The position numbers and the translations under genes are program-made. The notes beneath the pieces are model-generated. The model was not told the origin of the DNA and searched no databases. It saw only the letters and a list, made by a program, of their open reading frames with translations. 64,000 bases of DNA from Rhododendron vialii (taxonomy: Eukaryota; Streptophyta; Magnoliopsida; Ericales; Ericaceae), in the NCBI RefSeq assembly GCF_030253575.1, contig NC_080569.1, positions 4,031,501 through 4,095,500 on the forward strand, read 5' to 3'. This document shows, in pieces, positions 57,477 through 64,000 of the stretch. Position 1 is the stretch's first letter. Each line of letters opens with the position of its first letter.

Positions 57477-58342
57477 CATAGTTGTCAATCCCGTTACCGG
57501 TACGTACCGGAATTGAAGAAAACCGGTACCCTAACACCCCAATACCGTTCCGGGCCGGAAAACGAATACCGGCAATTTCGGCCGGAATGTTGCAGATTTT
57601 TCTGTGTTTTCTGGAACGTTAAAAAGGGAAAAAAAAATTGGTTTTGTTTTTTTTTTTTTCTGGAACGTGAATTAAAAAAAAAATAGTTTTGTTTAGAACG
57701 TCAATTTAAAAAGAAATTTTAGGCAAAACGTGGGCTTATCTATAGTACGTGCGCGAGGCTCAAAATCCCGGATTTGCACCCCCCCTGCGCGCGAATAACC
57801 CGTGACGCGCACCCTGTTAATTGATTTCCGAATCAGTTTTTCCAAATTGCATTTGGCCATGGTCTGTTTTCCCGAGCGCGCGAGACCTCTCCTTAGGATT
57901 TTCCTTCACAAGCTCACTAGTGTGCAAAGTCTTTTAAGGTGGAAAAGAGTTTTGTAACTAAGCAATGTGGGACAAAAAGGCAAACACAATATTTTATGAC
58001 TTCACACCAAAATTCCAACAACAACAATTTATTTATTATGATTGTGAATCAGTAACAACGTCTTATGACAAGTATTATTGTTAATAGAATTTTTCTGCGC
58101 GATTTATATACTTGCAATGTTTGATTTTGGACTCCAAATGGTGAATTTTGTTGTCTTAATATAGATATTTTATGATGAATTTCATGGTATGGGGGATTTT
58201 TTTGAATTATAATTATATATAATTATTATATATATTGTAGTTGCGGTAAATCCGAAACGGTACCCGGTACCTGACAGGTACCGGTACGTACCATACCAGT
58301 AGGAAAACCGGTACCCTGTCCGAAACGGTATTCAGAACTATG
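57477..58342. mobile_element. hAT-type element with GGTACC-rich ends and exact 8-bp duplication
   Basis: ATCTACCC is duplicated at 57469-57476 and 58343-58350. Ends read CATAGTTGTCAATCCCG and, inverted, CATAGTTCTGAATACCG; subterminal regions are full of GGTACC and ACCGGTAC palindromes. The block TGAATACCG, AGGGTACCGGTTTTC is shared with the element at 29530-30370, making them one family. No transposase remains. Confidence 0.88.
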
Positions 58343-61010
58343 ATCTACCCACACACACATAGCATCTCCAACCTTGGCAATTTGATCCTACTTCAGCCTT
58401 CTAGATCAGTCGCCACCTGATAACTTGATTCCGTAGTGGATCCTTCAGTTCTTGTATAGTGCCATGAGAAACCAATGCTTAACCTAACCAACAAAAGCAA
58501 TAAAGAAAAGAACAGATGAATATAGTTGTCAAATCTTGAGCTAGTGGATGACAGACTTGATATTTAGCATGACCATGACCAGGAGTATTGATTTTTTAAT
58601 TTCAATTTCTTACCAAACAAGATTGTTGCCTTCAGTAAATGCTACAAATAGAGACAATTACAAAATAGTTTGTGGCAACTACCAACCCTATTTCATAGAA
58701 GAAAAGAACAGAAACTAAAAGAACAGCCACCTACCTTTGAAAAATAAATCCATGACACAAGGCTTTATGGGAATACTGGACATTTCGAAGATGAATTAAT
58801 TGATAACGAACTACACATGTTGAAGAATAATGGTCACCCCGTACCCATAGGGTTATACGTCTTGCCATCAAACTCTAGGTATAAAGTAAGTGAAGAGCAA
58901 TATCAAAAAAGGAAAAAAGTGAAGTGGAACATTAAACTCACGACTTATGATTATGCTCTCTTAGTTTTTACCATAACACACTCAGACACACAAACAGACA
59001 GATAGACCAACGAAAAGTTGATTCTTGAAAACACTCAAATTAAGTACCCCATACATCTCTGTATACATACTATCTCTTGAAGTTCACAAGGGAACAATAA
59101 GTTAGACCTTTGCCGGATGGAATTGACACAAATTCTAAAAGGCGGCACCTGCAAGCCTGCATTAGAAGGCAGAAAAAACACAAGGCTGCTTACCAAACCA
59201 CAAGCCAGAACATGATACTAATATTTAGGGCATCTGCGTTACCAAGTGTTGATAATTCATGCATTCCCAACAAGCCATGTAACATAGTTGAGTATTCTGT
59301 CATTCTAGTGAGAGACATAAATTTTGCAGCATGTTGAGGTTAGCCACAATTAATAGGAATTATCCTTTTTGTTGACCTTTTCTCTCTAGCAAAGAATATC
59401 AATACAACTCACATAGATGACAAGGGGATAATTAGGAAGCCAGCGTTAGAGCAAGTATGATACATGTGGGATATGTATTTGAGACAATCCCAAATGGGAT
59501 AATCTCATTGAGCTTCAAATGGTCACGTATATGCCTCGTAGATTGTACTTAGGAAGTCGAAATTTTTAACACACACAAATAAAGCACGACAATACTTAGC
59601 TGAATCCAAGAAAATTTGCACTGTTGCTCGACCTTTTCTGGTATAGGTTGCGATGCTTTTGGGTCATCATATCTGCTAATTGATCTTGGATTGTGTTGTT
59701 ATTAGATTTCTCTTCCGATAGTCTTTGTATAACTACACCTGCATCCACGTGCTGTTTTTTTAGGTAATTAAGGCATTTTTTTGGGTCCTAAGGGGGGATG
59801 AAGTTCTTAAATCTATGCATCAACTGGTTTCAGTCATAAAGCTTGATAAATAGAAAGGATAATAGGACATTTAAATGTGTGAACAAATAATAGGGTGTTT
59901 TTATGTTTGGACATCTTTTGAGATTGGTAAGTAGGGGAAAAAAACTTCATGCAAAATGCTAATGTGTTTGCTAATGCTGAATGCTGAGAATAAGTCTCCA
60001 CTTTCTTTATGTCTTCTCATAAAATGGCCAGGCCCCTTTGGATGGATGCCCAGTAAAAAGAAAATTGAAAATGAAAGATCACAGTCAATCGAGAAAATGG
60101 CTTGAAATGGGTAAAAGATCACAGTTAATTGAGTCAAAGAAATGATATTGTAGCTGTGGGGACTGATGACGTAAGCCTCAATGTTCTTGATGTAAGCAAC
60201 AAAGCAACCTATACATAAAAGTTGCTAAATAAATCATGTTCTTCATCTGGAGGGATAGCTCTCTCAAGGCAGTGGGTATGTGGCATATGCAGAAACCAAA
60301 AGTAGTTAGTAAGTAGTAACACACATTTACATTGGTAGATACAAAGAAGAAATTAATTGACGTAGGAAGCAGCAAGAACAACCTATTAGAGAGTAAAGAC
60401 ACCCATATTCACCGAGTACTGAGTTCTGCAAGATATTATGCAAAACTATGCCCAGGTATTATTTTTGGAAATGAAGGCAGTTTCGGGCGATGGAGTTCTC
60501 AATGCAAACACACAAACAAATAAAGCGACTCCTTTTCACGCATGTTAGAGGGATCCTCTAACTCCCTCCACTATGAATTTTCACTCCCTTCAAAATCCCA
60601 ATCTTCTATTTAGACATTTTCGTGGGGTTGTAACCCACCATTGAACTCATCGATGAGCATCTTTTTGGGCCTAATATGATATCTAAGGCTTCTTGTTACT
60701 TAAAATGGAAAAAAGACCAGACATTTTGTCGAATAGTTTAGGCACATATGATATGATGAAACGGTAAAATTAGTGGTCCATTCGCACCACGGGAAAATAA
60801 ACCCATGAAATCCAACACCCAACAATGAAACTGTCGGAACTCATGAAAACAATGTAATGATGAAATGAGTTGTCATTGGATCATCAGATCAAACAACAGG
60901 CAAAGCACATGGAAGGACCGAAGGACTATGATCATTAAGTTTACATGAGCAACATGGTCTCTTAATCAGAAAACAGCCAGAAAATAGAAAATAAAGTAAT
61001 GGTGAAATGG

Positions 61011-61107
61011 AAGCAACACTCACCATATACAATCAAAGTTTTGTTGCAATGAAGTTTTGAAGCAACACTCACCGTATGCAATCAAAGTTTTGTTGCAATG
61101 AAGTTAC
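61011..61107. repeat. 49-bp tandem duplication
   Basis: AAGCAACACTCACC followed by AATCAAAGTTTTGTTGCAAT occurs twice, at 61011-61058 and 61060-61107, with two or three differences. Each copy contains the complement of a strong donor (GGTGAGTG). Confidence 0.9.
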
Positions 61108-62055
61108 CTGTTACTCCAAACTGAATCAAAATTCACCCCGACTCGCTCCTCCAAACCGAAGTTGTGCACACGCCTCACACCAATGACCATCAAATCCACC
61201 GGTTTCTCCTCACCCACTCCTCGCCATGGCAAAAAGGTTCTTTGTCCACCATTCCTACCACCCAAAATTCAAAAGGCATAGAAACTGGGAGGGCTGCAAA
61301 AAACATCGCCCAACGGGTAAAAGAAAGCCCTCAAATGAAACAGCCAACAATTTTTAGGGATTTTGTTGAACAGTTGGTGGGCATAACATCCCAACAATGG
61401 AAGTTTATTGAACTTACTATGCGAATACTCTTGGGCGGCGAAATTTGGGCAGCCCAAAAACCAATTTCAAATTTTCCATTTCCAAGAATCATGAAGTTGA
61501 AGTCCACAAGGTTAGGTACAACCACAAATTGAATGAAACCAGGGAGATAAAAGATGGGCAATGCAATATTGGAGTAACTACACTCAATTTCAACTTTCAA
61601 AGTAAAAACCGGATCGCCATGGAGTGGTAAATGAAATGGATTTGGCAGATGCTTACCGATACATTTTGGCAAAAAACAAAAACGTAAAAAAATAACAAAA
61701 AGTTCTCACCAATTTGAGTTATTCTGATCATGAAAGGTCATTAATCAACCATTTCTTCAAAGGATTGTCCTAATGGTTGAACAATAAATCCCAAACAAGC
61801 CATGTCCACGCGTTTTCAATGTCCTAATTCGCGGAATAAGGATGTTGTGTGTTGTGTTCGCATTCGACGGCACACGACTCGTGACAAGATGGGTAAATTA
61901 CAGTCCCAAAATTCATTTGAAAGGTGAGATGTGAAGATGGTGAGAGTTTGTTCGTCGAGGAAGAGCTTCAATTCGAATCAGATGTAAAATTTCCTTTGAA
62001 TGCCGCTAGCGAACAACGTCGTCCTCGAATTTACACAACGCAATTTCTTCAAGGT

Positions 62056-62057
<2 letters not shown>

Positions 62058-62092
<35 letters not shown>
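62058..62092. repeat. (CT)n microsatellite
   Basis: A pure CT run of about 34 bases. Confidence 0.95.
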
Positions 62093-62095
<3 letters not shown>

Positions 62096-62411
62096 ATGGA
62101 GTTTCCGGGGGACAACTACCAAAACCATGTTTGAGTGCCGAGCCTGCCGATGGTTTCGTAACAGATCGTTGTCTCTGGGAGGAGTGGTGTGGAAGGTCAC
62201 AACTGTTTACTCTATAAACATGTACGCACAGTTGTTTTAGTTGTCAGACCGAGTCGTCGAAGGGGCAGCTCCAGAAGGAATTAAAAGGGATAGGGATATT
62301 TTTGGAATTAAAAAGTAGACAAACAGCCGAGACATTTACAAGGAGTTATACATAGATTATAGATAGATAGATAGTCAATTTGGGAAACTACCCCTCATTA
62401 TACGTGATGAT

Positions 62412-62598
62412 TAAGGTTGTAAACGAACCGAGCAATTCGCGAGTTTTTGGTCTGTTTAGTAAATGAGCCAAGTCAAGCTCGACTCGTTTGACAAAAGCTT
62501 GATTTGTCAAGGGCTTGGCTTGGCGATCATGAGCTCAAATTTTTGGTTGGTTTAGTAAATGAGCCAACAAAGCTTAGCTCGGATCGTTTATAGCCCTA
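62412..62598. mobile_element. hAT-type MITE
   Basis: Ends TAAGGTTGTAAACGAACCG and, inverted, TAGGGCTATAAACGATCCG are flanked by GTGATGAT (62404-62411) and GTGATAAT (62599-62606), an 8-bp duplication with one mismatch. The inside repeats TTTGGT(C/T)(T/G)G(T/G)TTAGTAAATGAGCC twice. Confidence 0.75.
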
Positions 62599-62606
62599 GT
62601 GATAAT

Positions 62607-63676
62607 GGACCAACATCTTTGGGAAGAGTAATTTTTTTTTTTTGGGGGCGAAAAGGATGACTGAAATCCGTTTGTCTGGAGAAGGAAAAAAAAAATGACA
62701 TGGCAAATTTATCTTGGATGACCGAGGACACCGAAGTTATTTCCACATTTATCTAAGGGCAAAATTTGTGCCAAATATAGCACCAAGAATACCCGTAACT
62801 AAGTTGTATCATTTTATATACCTCACCATTGGAGTCGTGATTTCATACATGACTGCTATATGTTGTAGCAATAACATATGAAAAATAACACGGCATTGTA
62901 AACGGTCATAGAGAATCTCCGGCCCTTCCGAAAATAGTTGCATAAAATTGAGTAAAAACTTCATTTAATATAAAACAACTCAAATGGGCAAACCAAAACC
63001 TAAGCTAGAATTTGAGTAAAGGATATGCTACGGTGTTCATTAATCGCATGATTGCAAACAGAGAATGGCTATGGTACACACCCTGTATAACTAAATATGT
63101 TACATCTCTCAATGGTTAAGTTATGCCTCTCATTTACCAAAAAAAAAAAAGGTTATGCCTCGTAATGGTCTCAATGGTTAAGGTTATGCCTGGGTGCATA
63201 AGGTATGCACTTATTTGGTAAATGTTACGCGTCTCAATGATTTTGGTTATGCCTATGTTATGCTTATGATACGCCTCTCTAGTGGTTTAATTATAAGAAT
63301 GCACATTGCACGTATTTGTGTACCGTAGTATTTCCCTTGTAAATGTGGAAGGGGAGAGAATAGGCCTGAAATTTTTGATGAAAAATTCCCCTTAATTTGA
63401 TAGAAAGGTTTGAGTCAACGAATGGAGTGCACGTTGGCGATTTTTTTCTCTCAAATTCGAGTTTGAGTACATAAAAGGAAAATATTCTTACACTCTTCTT
63501 TTAGTCGTTCACACTATTTTTTTTTATCCACTTGAATTTATGATATTTGTAGAGACCCGTAAATTTTCTTATTTAATTTTAATGTTTGTAATTGAGGAAA
63601 AGGGTAAAAATGACTTGAAAGTAAATGCGGTGGTTAAATGTGCAAGGATTAAAAAGTGGGGGTGTTTGTGTCTAAA
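62607..63676. other. Intergenic; possible LTR start near 63551
   Basis: No gene. Short repeats of GGTTATGCCT occur around 63110-63260. TGTAGAGACCCGTAAATTT at about 63551 resembles an LTR start, but no matching end was found before the integrase fragment. Confidence 0.35.
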
Positions 63677-64000
63677 TGTCTCACATGCCAACAAGTGAAA
63701 GCGGAACATCAATGACCCGCGGGAGAGCTACAACCATTACCAGTGGCCGAGTGGAAGTGGGAAAATGTGACCATGGATTTCGTTACGGGTTTGCCGTGAT
63801 CGCCGAGGGGGCATGATGTTATATGGGTGATTGTGGATCGTTTGACCAAAATCGCTCATTTCTTGCCTAATCAGGTCATCGATTCTGTGGATGCGCTTAG
63901 CCGTTTGTATATTGAAAGATCATTCGACTTCATGGGATTCTCGTATCCATCGTGTCCGATCGTGATCCGAGGTTTACCGCGCGTTTTTGGTAGAGTTTGC
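63677..64000 (+). mobile_element. Ty3-gypsy integrase fragment, broken, continuing past the window
   Basis: The plus-strand reading CLTCQQVKAEHQ, then EWKWENVTMDFVTGLP, GHDVIWVIVDRLTKIAHFLP and ALSRLYIE is the integrase zinc-finger end and catalytic core of plant Ty3-gypsy elements. Two TGA stops (after AEHQ and after TGLP) and a later frame change show it is dead. It runs off the right edge. Confidence 0.92.

Larger units (their letters stand above)
58351..62411. other. Region without a recognised gene
   Basis: Several short stretches have good minus-strand splice sites (58734-58774 with AAAG/GTAGGT, 59110-59158 with AATGCAG and AAAG/GTCTAA, 61073-61107 with AACAG and ACG/GTGAGT), hinting at relic exons. 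No continuous protein could be assembled. The plus-strand frame at 61164-61532 resembles nothing I know. Confidence 0.3.

Noticed and set aside
61164..61672. Overlapping open frames on both strands of over 110 residues
   Set aside because: Neither shows recognisable motifs, and the two overlap on opposite strands.

Overview
The window is nuclear DNA of a flowering plant, most likely a eudicot. It is AT-rich, its genes are split by GT-AG introns, and its translated exons resemble Arabidopsis proteins throughout. The intergenic space and long introns are packed with plant transposons: MULE, hAT, PIF/Harbinger, Stowaway, Helitron, TRIM, LINE, SINE and Ty3-gypsy. The species cannot be told from this sequence alone.

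Genes, left to right. (1) 2319-14662, minus: a ten-exon Deg/HtrA-type (Do-like) protease gene. The catalytic His and Ser are both replaced, and a 7-bp tandem duplication breaks the frame. (2) 18901-23090, plus: an intact five-exon NPG1/NPGR-type TPR protein of 732 residues, closest to NPGR2 from memory, with several upstream ORFs in its leader. (3) 24708-38529, minus: an intact 15-exon phospholipid:sterol acyltransferase (PSAT1-like, LCAT superfamily) of 634 residues with Ser, Asp and His all present. (4) 40373-43943, plus: the 3' part of a GH35 beta-galactosidase gene without its catalytic domain, carrying stops and frameshifts. (5) Gene fragments: an unrecognised exon at 44836-45169, a UBA2-like RNA-binding-protein 5' end at 49046-49215, and an isolated 3'-exon-like segment at 57049-57167. 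Genes 1 and 2 are divergent, 2 and 3 convergent, and 3 and 4 divergent.

From 44 kb onward the window is mainly transposon sequence. Three Helitron-like 3' ends (48823 plus, 49676 minus, 54170 plus) lie near two RPA-like gene fragments whose orientation fits the first two ends. A Tat/Ogre-like LTR sits at 46.6-48.5 kb, and a broken Ty3-gypsy integrase runs off the right edge. Introns of genes 1 and 3 are swollen by insertions, many with exact target-site duplications: a 1.35-kb MULE (9 bp), two SINEs (14 and 16 bp), two TRIMs (5 bp each) and two hAT elements with GGTACC-rich ends (8 bp), with a third, looser relative.

Exon boundaries were read by eye from splice sites, reading frame and remembered family sequence. 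No database search or transcript evidence was available. CRISPR arrays, rRNA genes and bona fide tRNA genes were not seen.
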